64,000 nt of DNA, taken from positions 3,968,001-4,032,000 of the forward strand of contig NC_079514.1 in the NCBI RefSeq assembly GCF_000801105.2, in the 5' to 3' direction. This stretch comes from Raphanus sativus. Taxonomy: Eukaryota > Streptophyta > Magnoliopsida > Brassicales > Brassicaceae. A program made the position numbers and the translations under genes. The notes under the pieces are model-generated. The model was not told the origin of the DNA and did not search any database. It saw nothing but the letters and a program-made list of their open reading frames with translations. Positions 1 to 12,125 of this stretch are shown here, in pieces; position 1 is the stretch's first letter, and the number at the start of each line of letters is the position of its first letter.

Positions 1-262
1 TGATAGATTTGACAAAAGAGACAAACACGGTAGTGCAGCCAGCTGAAACCCATAAGCGGTTGCACCATGTAGATCGCAAAGCTGTGTCGTTGGACAGAGG
101 AGGATTCACAGCCACAAGGTTTTGACGGTTCGGGCTAGACTTGGTGGTGGTAGTAACTGAGCACGTGAAACGTAGACGGAGAAGCGACGGACGGTGACTT
201 GTTGGGATGTTGTTGGTGATGCGACGTAGAGTATGTTTGGTCTGAAGTGGTACAACAGCCAT
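1..262 (-). CDS. FAD4: FAD4-like plastid fatty acid desaturase, 5' part only (cut by window edge)
   Basis: An open frame on the minus strand begins at the ATG at 262-260 and runs without a stop for 87 codons to the window edge. The N-terminus starts MAVVPLQTKHTLRRITNNIP and is rich in Ser, Thr and Arg with few acidic residues, as in a chloroplast transit peptide. It continues into a segment containing STWCNRLWVSAGCTT. This resembles, from memory, Arabidopsis FAD4 (At4g27030), the plastid desaturase that makes the trans-16:1 acyl group of phosphatidylglycerol. FAD4 lies next to RBP45C in Arabidopsis, which fits the gene order here. The histidine-rich catalytic part lies outside the window, so intactness cannot be judged. 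Confidence 0.8.
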   Translation of the reverse strand, partial: MAVVPLQTKHTLRRITNNIPTSHRPSLLRLRFTCSVTTTTKSSPNRQNLVAVNPPLSNDTALRSTWCNRLWVSAGCTTVFVSFVKSI

Positions 263-418
263 TGAAAAGTAGTATCAAGTTTCTAGATCGTTTCCAAGGA
301 TAAGAGCAAAGATATTACGTCATGTGCTTTCAAGATGTGTGGGGACTATTGTCATCACTAGCCAGCCAATTACAAGCTGCCAGCTGTGAATAAGTCTTTT
401 TAAATCTTTCAACCAGTT
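263..418. other. upstream region of the FAD4-like gene
   Basis: Short gene-free stretch between the FAD4-like start codon and the left target-site copy of the MULE. It should hold the FAD4-like promoter and 5' UTR. I see no strong TATA box. Confidence 0.4.
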
Positions 419-428
419 GTGAAACTAT

Positions 429-1691
429 GGGAAATCGGCCCATTCATACATCAACAGAGGGTCGCGGTCCCGATTAGTACATCAACACGGACCCTGTGCT
501 AAAACATACATCAACACCAAATATATTCAAATTTCATTCATGAACAAAGATATTTAGGTTTATACATACATTGACCGAATCTCTGTTAGTCAAAAGTAAC
601 GGATGCTGACGTGGCTTTGACGGATGCTGATGTGGCTTTTACATTTTATTTAATTAATAACAAATAATAAAAATTCTATGTTCATGGGTGGAGTCAAACC
701 CGGGTTCGGACAATACTGAACCTTACACCAAACCATTGTGCCAAACAAGATTATTGGTTGTGTGTCTATTGTGTCTTACTTATAACTACTATATTTTGTT
801 CATATATTTCTGATTATCTAAAATTAGTTCTACAAATATATAAATTCTAAGTAATTGTGTTTAATTACCTTAATTTTTGTTATTGCGTTCTAAAACAAAT
901 CAAAATTTCAAATAAACAATTTAAAATCAAAAAACATTTTCAAAATTTAAAAAGAGAATATGCAATAATTTTTTAAAAAACAAAATTGAAAAACAATTTC
1001 AAATATTATTATAAAAATTTTGAATTTGAAAAATTATTATTTGAAACTATTTCAAAAATATTTCTTAGCTTTTATTTTATTTTTTTATTTATGATTTATT
1101 TGAACAATTATTTAAATATAAATAATTATTTAAATAAACATAGTTCTATAAATATAAATAATTATTTAATTAAATAATAAATAAAAATATTTTCAATAGT
1201 TTTGAATTATATGTTTTCAATTCATTACTTTTTATAATAATTTTTGTGGAAAAATCGTTTTCATTGTTTTTTTCCATATTTTTCTTTTTAAATTTGAAAA
1301 TGCGTTTTTGATTTTCAAATTTTCCTTTTTGAAATTTAAAATTTTTAGAACAAGTAACAATAATTAAGGTAATTAAACACAAATTCTTTAGAATATATAT
1401 ATATTTGTGGAACTAATTCTAGATAACACAATAGATAAGAAAACCAACCCCACCCAACGACATTTGATTTTTTATTATTTTTTATTAGTTAAATAAAATT
1501 AAAAACCACGTCAGCATCCGTTACTTTTGACTAACAGAGATATGGTCAATGTATGTATAGACCTAAATATATTTGTTCATGTATGCAATTTGAATATATT
1601 TGGTGTTGATGTATGTTTTAGCACAGGGTCCGTGTTGATGTACTGATCGGGACCGCGATCCTCTATTGATGTAGGAATTGGCCTATTTCCC
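429..1691. mobile_element. non-autonomous Mutator-like foldback element
   Basis: The left end GGGAAATCGGCC and the right end GGCCTATTTCCC are inverted copies (11 of 12 match). They are flanked by identical 10-bp target-site duplications GTGAAACTAT at 419-428 and 1692-1701. Inverted similarity extends far inward: the arms around 429-640 mirror 1500-1691, and the segments near 855-900 and 1345-1385 also pair. The core is very AT-rich and has no credible transposase ORF. Duplications of 9-10 bp and long inverted arms are typical of MULEs. The element lies 251 bp upstream of the RBP45C start codon, so it may be part of that gene's promoter context. Confidence 0.88.
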
Positions 1692-1942
1692 GTGAAACTA
1701 TAATGCCTCCTACCGGTTTGGCATAAAACCGGGTTGTTCTTGTTTCTCTCAAGATGGGCCGAAATATTTTATATTGAGCCAGCCACAGGAGGCCCAAACC
1801 ATAATATATTTTTGTTTTTATTTTGTTTTTATTTTCTCTTCTAATAAAACACAACCGAGACAGCTTTTTCACTCCCTCTTTTGCCCTTTGTCCGAAACTG
1901 CAACTTCGGCATCATCTCTCTTGTTTTTAGGTCTTCGCCGTC

Positions 1943-4628
1943 ATGATGCAGCAGCCACCTCCCGCCGCTAACGGTGCCGCCGCAGGATCAGGGCATATCC
2001 CTTCCGACCAGCAAGCTTACCACCACCACCAGCAGCCGTGGATGATGCAGCAGCAACAACAGGGTCAGCCACCAGCAGGAGGATGGAATCCACAGTCGGC
2101 GCCATCTCCAGCCGGTCAACATCAGTACGGCGGCGGATCTCAGAATCCAGGATCAGCTGGAGAGATCAAATCCTTGTGGATCGGAGACCTCCAGCCATGG
2201 ATGGACGAAGGCTACCTCATCAGCATCTTCTCCATCACCGGCGAGGTTAATCTTTAAAAATCATCAATTTTTTATAATAAAGTTTGATCCTTTTAATAAA
2301 GTTGTTAGCTTTGATTCGATTATTATTAGGTCCAACAAGCTAAAGTCATTCGCAATAAGCAGACCGGGTTAACCGAAGGTTATGGTTTCATCGAGTTTGT
2401 GAGCCACGCCGCGGCTGAGAGGATTCTGCAGACGTACAACGGCGCTCAGATGCCTAACTGTGAGCAGACCTTCAGGCTGAACTGGGCTCAGCTCGGTGCT
2501 GGGGAGAGACGCCAGTCCGACGGGCCTGAGCACACTGTTTTCGTTGGAGACCTGGCGCCTGATGTTACTGACTACGTGCTCACCGAGACGTTCAAGTCTG
2601 TGTATTCATCTGTGAAGGGAGCTAAAGTTGTGACTGATAGGACCACGGGAAGGTCCAAGGGATACGGGTTTGTGAAGTTTGGGGATGAGAGTGAGCAGAT
2701 GCGCGCCATGACTGAGATGAATGGTCAGTACTGCTCGTCCAGGCCTATGCGTATTGGTCCGGCTGCTAACAAGAAGCCTCTTACAATGCAACAACAACCA
2801 GGTATGTTTTGTTACTAAATAACAATGAGTATGTTGAGTGGTGGTTTGGTGGCTCACTATGTCTTTAACTTTCTATGTTAGTTGATTTGTATTTCCCTTG
2901 GTGGAGCTTGTTCTGTGTTAGTTAAGACCTATACGTTTCCAAGTTTTTAAATACAGTCCTTATCCTTCAGCTTCATGCCTTTCAGCAACTTCAAAGAATA
3001 TAATATCGCAAAACATCCTAAACCTTATGAGAAAACTCATGTTGTCTTAAAGCAGGAGAACAAGGGGCCTGGAACTGACTTCAGCTGAAAATGATTCCAC
3101 CTTATTGCGTGGCCTCATTTAGGTCAGTTGGTTATGTTTTCAGAAGAAGTTAATTACTGTTAGCTTTTTTTTTTTTTTCCGCAAATTATTTTTCAGTTCC
3201 TTTACTTATCAAGCATAAGTCTTTTCTTTTACTTTTAAGCCCTACCTTTATGTTATTTCTTTTTTTATATATTACACAGTTTATTACATTCCGCTTCTTT
3301 TCTTCCAGTATGATACCTTTAAAAGAGTGTTTTGTAATCTTCTTCATACCTATCAGTTCGTCTTCCTTCAGTTAGTGTTCTCTAAATTTATGCTATCAAC
3401 TCCCTTTATTGTTACTTTTATTCGTTCGGCAAGTTGATTACTATGGTAACGAGTGTCAAGATCATTCAAGGAATTTAGGTTACTTGTTATATCCTGGAGA
3501 GTACTGGTACCATTCTCTAATCTCTCAAAGTTGGGTCCAACTTTTGCGCAGAACACTCTTAATCATGCGTCTATCATTTATCGACTAACTTTAGAATCTC
3601 TTTTACCTTAATCTTCAAGATGTTACATATGCCATTTAGTATATCTGCTGATATTTTTGGATCTTGATTTGGATATTCTTTGCAAATGTTGTAGTCTTGT
3701 AGATTGTGCCTGTTCGTGTTAGTTTCTGTTTGCTTTAGAATACAGAAGTATAAGTCAGTTCCACTAAGCTCTGTTGTCTGTTGTTTGCAGGTGGATATCA
3801 AAACACTCAAGGAAATCCAGGAGAAGGTGATCCAACTAACACAACGGTGCGTACTTTGTTTGGGGTCTGGCTGCTCTATGTAGGGGTCTGTTGTTTAGGT
3901 GATATTTAAGGGTCTTCTTTTTGTTTGGCTTTACCAGATTTTTGTTGGAGCTTTGGATGAAAGTGTGACAGAAGATGTTTTGAAGTCAGTTTTTGGTCAA
4001 TTTGGTGAACTTGTTCATGTAAAAATACCTGCAGGAAAACGTTGCGGATTTGTTCAGTTTGCTAATAGGTAGTGTGTGTGACCGTGAAGACCAACTTGTT
4101 TTTTTTAATTTTATTTTGAGAATGTGTTTTCACATTTCTTTATTCTCTGGCTGTGTGCTTTCAGGGGATGTGCAGAGCAAGCACTCAACTCGTTGAATGG
4201 AACACAGCTTGGCGGACAAAGCATTCGTCTTTCATGGGGTCGCACTCCTTCCACCAAGCAGGTTTGTATATCCGTTAAGACAATGCCAACAAGTTTACTA
4301 TGTTATTGTACTCTTTATGTCATCTGATGACTTTGATTCATGTCACAGACTCAACCTGATCAATCTCAGTATGGTGGTGGTGGTGGATACTATGGGTATC
4401 CTCCTCAGGGATATGAAGCTTACGGATATGCGCCTCCTCCTCAGGACCCTAACGCCTACTATGGTGGCTACCCTGGTGCCGGCTATGGAAACTACCAGCA
4501 GCCTGGTGGCTACCAGCACCAACAGCAGGTAATCATTTGTTTTTTTTGTACTTGAAAATCTTTGTGGTATTGCGAGCTTTTCACTGATTCTTGTTCTTCC
4601 ATCTGTTTGTTCTTCCTAATTGCAGTGA
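1943..4628 (+). CDS. RBP45C: RBP45C-like RNA-binding protein (three RRMs)
   Basis: Exons are 1943-2245, 2330-2801, 3791-3846, 3938-4068, 4165-4261, 4349-4528 and 4626-4628; all introns are GT-AG and phases agree, giving 413 residues. The N-terminus is rich in Gln, His and Pro. Three RRMs follow: RRM1 with LWIGDL and EGYGFIEF, RRM2 with VFVGDL and KGYGFVKF, RRM3 with IFVGAL and KRCGFVQF. The tail is Gly/Tyr/Gln-rich (YGYPPQGYEAYGYAPPPQDP). This is the layout of plant RBP45/UBP1 nuclear poly(A)/U-rich RNA-binding proteins, and it looks closest to Arabidopsis RBP45C (At4g27000) rather than RBP45A or RBP45B. The last exon carries only the stop codon. A second ATG directly follows the first, so the start could be 1946. 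The gene looks intact. Confidence 0.95.
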
Positions 4629-7600
4629 AGCATGATGTGTGTGTGTCGTGATCGGAGCTGAAGTTCCAGAAAGCTGTCTGTGATGATGAACCACCGTTTG
4701 TAAATGGTGAATTGAGTTATTGAAGTGGATGTGTATTAGCTCTTGTCTCAGATTCTCTCTACAACTCTTGTTTTGTTTTTTCTCTGGCGTGACAGTTGTT
4801 GAGTGTCCTTCTTGAAGGAGTAACTAGAGGTGTTAACTGAAATGTTTCCCGTTTGACCATTATGTTTCTATTTATTGTTTCTGTACTGTTTTCTTGCGAC
4901 AATGGTCAGTCCTGTTTTAATAATTTTCGACAAAAGTCATACTGTGTTCATTAGGTTTTCTTTATCACATTACCAACCCTTTAGTTCAAAATTTTGGTTA
5001 TGCAACGCGCCAAGTCTACATGTATTCAAATCATCTGGTTCTGATGATAACTTATGTGGCAGAAATGCAAGATATATATTGGGTAAACTATTAGTGGGTG
5101 GTCAATCCAGGAAAACTTAACCAATTAAAACTGAATCAAATCAAAATAGAAAAAGTGGTTTGTACCGCAGGAAATAACAATATAATGAATATCGTTTGAT
5201 ATATAAATCGAAGAAACCGATTAATTAAAACTATTAATATATATATATATATAAAGTTTATAATAATATATACATAATTTATTTTATTAATATGATATCA
5301 TAATCAAAATATTGCTTTTAATAATTTTATTTTGTTGTAAAATAAAATGGTTATTTTGTATATCATTTTCATCAAATTAAATAAAACATTCTTTTATTTT
5401 TATTGATAACTCCTTGTGCCAAAATATAATTATATTATCTTATTATAATTTTATTATGTTCTTACTCTTATTTTAATATTTAAATAAAACATAAAATATT
5501 ATATTTAGAATTGAGACTAAGGAATATATATTTATTTTTAATAAATCTGATTTCTATTCATATAATCTAAAATTTGTTATAAAAAATAATTATCATTATA
5601 ATTTCTTGGTATAAAATCGAATAAATCAAAAGCCAATGCTATATAAATCGAATCAAAACAAACTAAATATTGTTCCAATATGGTAGTTAACTTTTATAAT
5701 CCGAAAAATTGAAAAACCGAAAAAAACGAACTAAAGCCGTACCAAAATTCGGATTAAACATGCCTAATACTGTCAGAACATAGTGATGGTCGTGTAAGGA
5801 CAAAGTATCATATTAGTTATGCATTCCTGAATTTAATGTTTTTATTTATTCAATGTTTATAAAAGGGTTATAAATACTAATGGTTTCAAACACATTGTTT
5901 TCATTCCTCTTAAAGCAAAAAAAAATGTTTGAAAGAGGAGGAGGATATATGATTAAGCTTTTAACCACTCTTGATAACTAATTGTTTTATTTATAAGTTT
6001 TTTTCACTTTTATATTTCTGTAGATTATTTTTGCCGTCTGTTTCATTATGGAGAAATTATACGAAGTTCTAACAACTTGGAACTTAGGTTCTGCTTCAAG
6101 TGATCCTTGGTGTTATGATGTTGTTGAGATTAATATTGGTAGTTTTACCTCTGCTACAGAAAGTGAACTGAGATTTGTATTAAACTTTTGTTATGATAAT
6201 CATTTATTAGAATTTAGACACATAAAGTAACTTTTTATTTTTTCTTGGTAGACAGAGGTGGAATCTACTATTATAAATTTATAACAGTGAGCAAATGAAT
6301 TTTAGTGAGATAATTGAGTTGATTAAAATTAAGTTACAGATTTTGTATCTTTAACTTTAGATTTTATTGATGTAAAATTATTCTAAAGATTTAAAAACAC
6401 TAATCATAAAGCTGCAAAATAATTGATTACAGAGTCAATATATTTCTTTTTTCTATAAAGATTTTGGGCTGTATCTTTAAATTTTCTTGATAAATTTTGA
6501 TTGATTTGATTTTGTAGTTATATAGAGAATTGTACATGTGTATAGTATCCATAACCATCACAATCACCTCCAATGTTATTTTAATTGGAAATCGCTATTC
6601 TGTGTGAAAGTGAAAAGTTAGTTTTGGTAAAAGATCGTCATATTTCATATGATTTAATAATGAAAAAATCGTTATTATTATATGCAGCAACATTTTGGTC
6701 TTTTGATTTTTGATGTATAAATTACTTTCGACTTTTTTAGTAATTCAAAATTTATAAAAATAATGTAGAGTTACTATTTCTACTGCTGAAACTTTTTCCA
6801 AAAGATATATGTGCTACGTTTAAGTTTCAGCAACTGCAGAGGGGTGATTTAGCAACCGACACTTGTTTATAGCCTAAAAAGAATATTGAATTTCAATCTA
6901 GAATTTTACTATTAAAAAAAGTATTATTAATTTTGCATTTAAGCTTTACCATTCATATGTAAAGTTTTAAAAAACATCCAAATAGCATTGAATCATGATA
7001 AAATTAGTAAAAAGAAAAGGAGAAAAGATTCTAAAATAATATTTATTAGAAAAATATATATATGATATTTAAATTTTAAGTTTAGTGATAATGATATAGG
7101 ATGAACATTTAGTGGGTGGAGATGAGATCACAGTTTATAAATTAGTGTAACTTATCATTATGTATGATATTTTTGGAATAACTTTTAAAAATGTGCTATT
7201 TAGGAGATATACCGTTAAATATTAGATTTAGAGTAAACAACATTTGAGTATAAACATTAGTCAAAAAACAAAAACATTTGAGTATAAACATCATCAAACA
7301 CTAATTAAAAGGCCAATATGAGCATCACCTAGGCTATCCACCTCAGCAATTTTAATCAACCAATCAGAAATTGTTTATCTTCCACGTCATTTTGGTTTGG
7401 GTTTTTTAACTTATTTGTGATAAACTGAAATCAAACAATAGTTGGCCCATAAGCCCAACTGGTGAAAGACGCACTCTCAATTATCAACATCCAGATTCTT
7501 CGTCTCCTTCTTCATCGATATCTCCAACCCTCGACTTTTCATCTTCTTTTTTGAAACGATCATAGATTAAACCTCCGCATAACTCCATCTTTTACAATCA

Positions 7601-7727
7601 ATCCTCCATCAAATCCCCATTTATGGCTTCGTTTCGGTTTACTCCATCCATGTGTATATATATATATGTTCTCTTCACCCCTTCCTCTTGATCGCTTTTT
7701 TCATCCACACAGAAAATCTCTCACTCG
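4629..7727. other. AT-rich intergenic region
   Basis: 3.1 kb with no supportable gene. 4629-4900 is the likely 3' UTR of the RBP45C gene. At 5115-5765 there are scattered aaaccgaa/cggttt-type words within very AT-rich DNA, resembling degenerate crucifer repeats, but no termini can be recognised. A 60-codon frame at 6048-6230 has no family resemblance and is not called. 7440-7727 is the presumed promoter and 5' UTR of the next gene, with a TATATATATATATG run at 7653-7668. Confidence 0.5.
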
Positions 7728-8665
7728 ATGAATTCCAAGAGCAACTCCGGCGCTCTGATGTCCAAGCAAGCTGATGGCGTTAACGGTGCTATCTCCGCCG
7801 CGTCAAAAAAAGAGACTGGCAGTAAGGGTGACTCCTCCGCCAATGCTAGGTCCGGCTTTCCCGGAAAGGATGGTGTTTCCTCCGCCGTACCAAACAACCA
7901 GAGCGGCGGAGCCGGTAACTCTTCAGCCAAAGCTGTCTCCTGCTATGGTGGAGACCCTAAACAATTTAGTAAGGAATTTTCAAAAAAAAAAAAATTTTGC
8001 AAATCGGGGGCCTTTTTCCATACTAATTTTTGTAAAAAATTTGGGGGCCCTAAGCGGATGTTTCACCTTGCTATGCTCAGGACCACCCCTGCAAGGCCGT
8101 CCTGTCCTCCGACGTGCCCACCAGGCGTATGGGTCAATCCGGTGTCCACTCCGCAAAACCCGCTCCAGTGTTGTCCTTTGCGGATGTGAAATTCGGTCCT
8201 CAGGAAGCTGAGTTAAAGTTTCGGCTTATTCATTTATGGGAAGCTCGGAACCCACACTCGAAGACACTTATTGGTCTAGAGATGCTTCTGATTGATGAAC
8301 AGGTTTGTTAGGACATGTTTTTTTTTAATTATGTTGCTCAATTAAAAGACTAACATCCGATGTTCTTTTGTTATTGATAGGGTACCGGGTTGCTGAACAA
8401 GACGTGACCATCACGTTCTCATGGAACTCTGTTCTCTCCCCTGTCAAGGATTGTTCGGTTCAGATTCCTGAAGACCGGTTCCGGTTCTATGGATATGCTG
8501 AGTTTGAACCGGCCTGTGACCTGCAGATGGATCTTCATGGTAAGCTCTTTTTGTAATTTATGGTTGTATATGTTTGATTCTTGCGGTCTTGGTTGTATAA
8601 TATATAGGCTATTAACTTTGTTTTCTCCTCTTGCAGATTTTGTTGGCCACATGAAGCTAGTTTGA
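7728..8665 (+). pseudogene. RPA70-like / DUF223 OB-fold protein, broken
   Basis: The frame starts at 7728 (MNSKSNSGALMSKQADG), is interrupted near 7950-8091 by a hAT-type remnant, and resumes in another frame. The later part encodes FRLIHLWEARN and SKTLIGLEMLLIDEQ, then after an intron (8303-8380) YRVAEQDVTITFSWNSVL and FRFYGYAEFEPACDLQMDL, and after a second intron FVGHMKLV and a stop at 8663-8665. These are signatures of DUF223/replication protein A subunit 1-like OB folds, common in crucifers and also carried by Helitrons. The stretch that normally joins LLIDEQ to YRVA is missing and the frame across intron 1 does not match. With the inserted DNA this makes an intact product unlikely. Whether it derives from a host gene or a Helitron is undecided. 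Confidence 0.7.
7950..8091. mobile_element. hAT-type miniature element remnant inside the DUF223 gene
   Basis: The insert breaks the reading frame between codons for GGDP and CKAVLSS. Its right end reads CTCAGGACCACCCCTG, the inverse of a CAGNGCCGGTCCTGAG-type hAT terminus like the complete one at 39141. It also holds the GGGGGCCC blocks usual in this family. The left terminus is missing: GGAGACCCT at the junction occurs within such elements and is also compatible with the host codons, so a microhomology deletion may have removed it. No target-site duplication is recognisable. Confidence 0.6.
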
Positions 8666-8901
8666 TGAAAAGAGAAACAACATCTGAGTATTAGCAAAGT
8701 AGGCCGGGTATATTTTACAAAATAACGGCCCATTTTATAAGAAAGAGTCGCCGCTTTACTGGTTCCCTCGTATCTCTAGATCTCTTCTTCTTTTCTGGTA
8801 CGATGAATGTGTATATAAACTAGCTTCGAATAGACCGTGAGAGATAGATTAGAAACTTCTGAAGATTTCAGAGAATTTGAATTGCATTGAAGGTCAACAG
8901 G

Positions 8902-11595
8902 ATGGGATACGCAAGGAAACTGGAAGACGAAGACGACGACTCTTCATCGTCACGACCACTAAACGAAACGCTGTTAATAGCGACTATGTGCATCATCGGA
9001 TTGCAGGTTCATGTTCACGTCAAGGACGGCTCGGTGTTTTCTGGTGTCTTCTACACTGCTTCCTTCGAGAACGGCTTTGGTTCGTTGATTTGAATTTTTT
9101 TTTCTGAATTTGATATTGTGTGTGTATGTGTTGCTGTAATGCTCGTAGTTTTAAAGATCTGAATTGGGATCTATGGTATCAGAATCGAAGATTTATGTTT
9201 GTATTTTAATGAGGTTAGACAGTTTAATCAAGTGAGGTAATGGAATTAAAGTTGTCTTAATCAAGGGAAAACTACTTTTCTGTTATGGTTTTGTTTTTTT
9301 TATGTTTTGTCTATTTCCTGATTTGGGATGTATTTTTTTTTTTTTGTTATGTTTAGGCATTGTTTTGAAGAATGCGAAAATGACTAAGAAAGGGAAGAGT
9401 AAAGCGAATGTAGCAAGCGGAAGTGTGGTGGAGACACTTGTTATCATGTCTCCCAACATTGTTCAAGTAGTTGCCGAGGTGTGTCTTTTTTTTGTTTAGT
9501 TACTTTTTTCCTTAAAGCTTTCGTTTTGTGACAGTCTTTGTGATGATATGATTTGATTAGGGAGTCTCGCTTCCAACAAATGTAACTGGGAATAATGAGA
9601 GTGAGGTTGTTGGATCAGCCGTGGAGACTTTACCTTCTAAGCCTCGTTTATCTGCTGCGAACAAATCTAAGAAACATGGCACTGAAGGAAGGGGCAATCA
9701 TCATAGGAGGTTAGTTGTCTACTTGCTTTAAAGTTCATGTTGAAACAGAACTATATCGATCTTATGAGTTATCTTTTCTTTTTTTTTTCTCTAATTCTTG
9801 TATGCTTTTGTTGGCAGACAGCCAGGAGCAAATATTTTGAAGCGTAATGAACACATTCCTGACGTTCATCAGGAAGATATCCAAATCTCAAGTTCTAGCT
9901 GTAAGTTCATTTCCTGCGTTAACTGTTTTAATCCTTGTTATTTGGTGTACATGTTTCAGCTTCTTTTGGGACACTAAATTTTTTTTCTGAGCGTACTTAT
10001 CCTCAACTTTCAAATTCATGTGACCATGCAGTGGATAACATGGCCGAACGAGTTAAGCCAATAGAAGAAGCTAAGTTGATGCCGAAACCTATCAGTAATG
10101 GTTTTCACGATGCTGCTGAAAGGCTCTCTTCCACTGACAATTCATCCTCACCAAGTACAACTGTTGATGAAACATCAGAGTTGCTTCAGGGTTTAGAGGC
10201 ATCTCCTAACGAATCAGTACCTATCCAGGCCGTAAAGGCCAAGGTATGCTGTCAAATTAGTCAGTGTTTAATTTACTTATCTGTTACTCAATTACCAAGT
10301 TTCTACTTTTAGAATTTTTACCGTATACTACTTTACATTTCAGGAGTTCAAGTTAAATCCAGAGGCAAAGAATTTTTGTCCATCTTATACAAAACGTCTT
10401 TCACCGTCTCCTGCTGCTATACCTGATATTGGAAATACTGCTTATATGCCAAGCAACACTCCTGTGCAACCTGTTTACCCAGAAGTTGGAAACAACCCTT
10501 ATATACCCCATACAATTCCACCATCTAAGTTCGTGCCATATGCTAATTTGACTCCTGGAAATACCGTCGGTGGATTTAACTATCCTCAACACGTAAGTAT
10601 TATCTTTCCTCGGACATATTATATCAAAGGGGCCTTATCAACTAGCAGTTGAGAGTTGTTTCAGCACTAAGCGCCTGTATCCTTGAGAAATGTCGGTATA
10701 GAAGACCAGATTAGAGATCTCTTTGAAACTTACACTTCCGTTTGCATCCCGCTTTTGTGCAGATGATGGGGCCTACTGTTAATAGGGCAGAGACGCAGAG
10801 ATTCACTTCTCCGTACCAATCTGTTCAAGCATCACCAATGTTTGTAAATCCAAATCCTCAGGTTGTATTTCCTGGATACTTTGTTAAAGAATTGCCCTGT
10901 AGTGAACTTTTACTTGGTGTATTGTTTCTCAAGACTTCTACTGTACTCTAGGTAATGGTTGCGAGATCAGGGCAGCTTGTGTATGTCCAACCAGTTTCTC
11001 AGGTTAGAACTTGGTTCACATATCTTCTGATTTAGTTTTTGGTATCTGGAGATATAAGCAATTATAATGATGTTTAGGTTAATCAATCTATGACTTACAA
11101 GTTAGTCAAATATATGTCATGTATTTCTGAGTGAGAGATGAAATAGTTTAATCTCTTCATATTCATATCTCATAGTCATATCTAGTAACCGTTTTCTTCT
11201 TTTTTTCTTCCAGAATCTGGTTCAAGCAACACCGCCTCTTCCACCTATGCTCTCTTGTCCTCTAGCACCCGCACAACATGTCCAATACCTGAAGCATCAA
11301 TCAGGTAAAAAATACTAAGTCCTTCTTAATAGATACCCTAAAGAACAAACGCTGTTTTTGGACCAAACCAAAAAAGTGTTGGTCCTAACTAGAAAAACCA
11401 TTTTATGATGCAGGTGTAGTTGCAGCTGGTCATCCCCCGCAGCTATGCGTTCCCCAACCGTTCACAACGGGTGGAGTGCAACCTTACGGCGTTCCCGCCC
11501 AGTTCCCGGCTATGCAGCCTCCTCCTCCTTTCCTGACGAATCAGCCAATGCACATTGCAGTTCCTAATGGCTTCTACGGCCCAAAGTTTCCATAA
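8902..11595 (+). CDS. ataxin-2-related, PAM2-containing protein
   Basis: Ten exons: 8902-9079, 9357-9478, 9561-9709, 9818-9900, 10032-10243, 10344-10592, 10763-10861, 10952-11002, 11214-11304 and 11414-11595. Phases agree, giving 471 residues. The first 110 or so residues form an Sm-like domain of the ataxin-2 type (LNETLLIATMCIIGLQVHVH ... GVFYTASFENGFG). Residues near 215-230 contain KLNPEAKNFCPSY, a clear PAM2 motif, which in this family binds the MLLE domain of poly(A)-binding protein. The C-terminal half is Pro/Gln/Tyr-rich and disordered. Gene order points to At4g26990, annotated as a PABP-interacting protein. A cytoplasmic mRNA or stress-granule role is inferred from the family. ATG at 8902 is chosen because the in-frame codons upstream are not ATG. 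Confidence 0.9.
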
Positions 11596-12125
11596 ATAGA
11601 GTCTTCTTGTTTTTTGGTTATATACTTAAAAATACGTTTATTCTTTGCCTCTCCAAACCTAATAAGGGCATCGTGGCTTATTGTTCGGTTTGGCTATTAC
11701 CGGTTATTGATTTATTGGTTTATTTGGATTGGGCAAACAAACTGTTGTAGAATGTGAAAACATTATATACATGATTCTTTGATTGATATAGAAAAAACTT
11801 TATGGGCGTTTCATATATGGTGGAGCAGAAAGCACGGTTGTAAAGCTAACGTATACGCGGAAAAACAAACCGGACTAATTATTGAACCGAAATTATTTTA
11901 AACCAGATGGTAACAGAAGCTTCTATTACCAAAATTGTTAACGTAAAGGCCCATGTCTGAATTCCGACAATGTTTAGGCCCGACAAATGACGTTATGCCG
12001 GTTTATTTAATCGCTCTTTTTTTTTGTTGTTCCGGTTGACTTTTGACCGGAGATGTTCTTTAGTCCGCCGTCCAATAATTGAAAACTTCCCGGCGACCAG
12101 AAACTTTTATTATCTGTGAGTTTTG
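11596..12125. other. 3' UTR and short intergenic region
   Basis: 530 bp between two same-strand genes. The first part should be the ataxin-2-like 3' UTR, the last part the RNI-like promoter and leader. No repeat or RNA gene seen. Confidence 0.5.

Noticed and set aside
986..1382. Small AT-rich ORFs within the first MULE
   Set aside because: Low-complexity Asn/Lys/Phe/Ile peptides in the non-coding core of a foldback element; no family signature.
6048..6230. 60-codon ORF in the 4.6-7.7 kb gap
   Set aside because: The composition is protein-like but no motif is recognised, it lacks flanking gene structure, and surrounding DNA is AT-rich.
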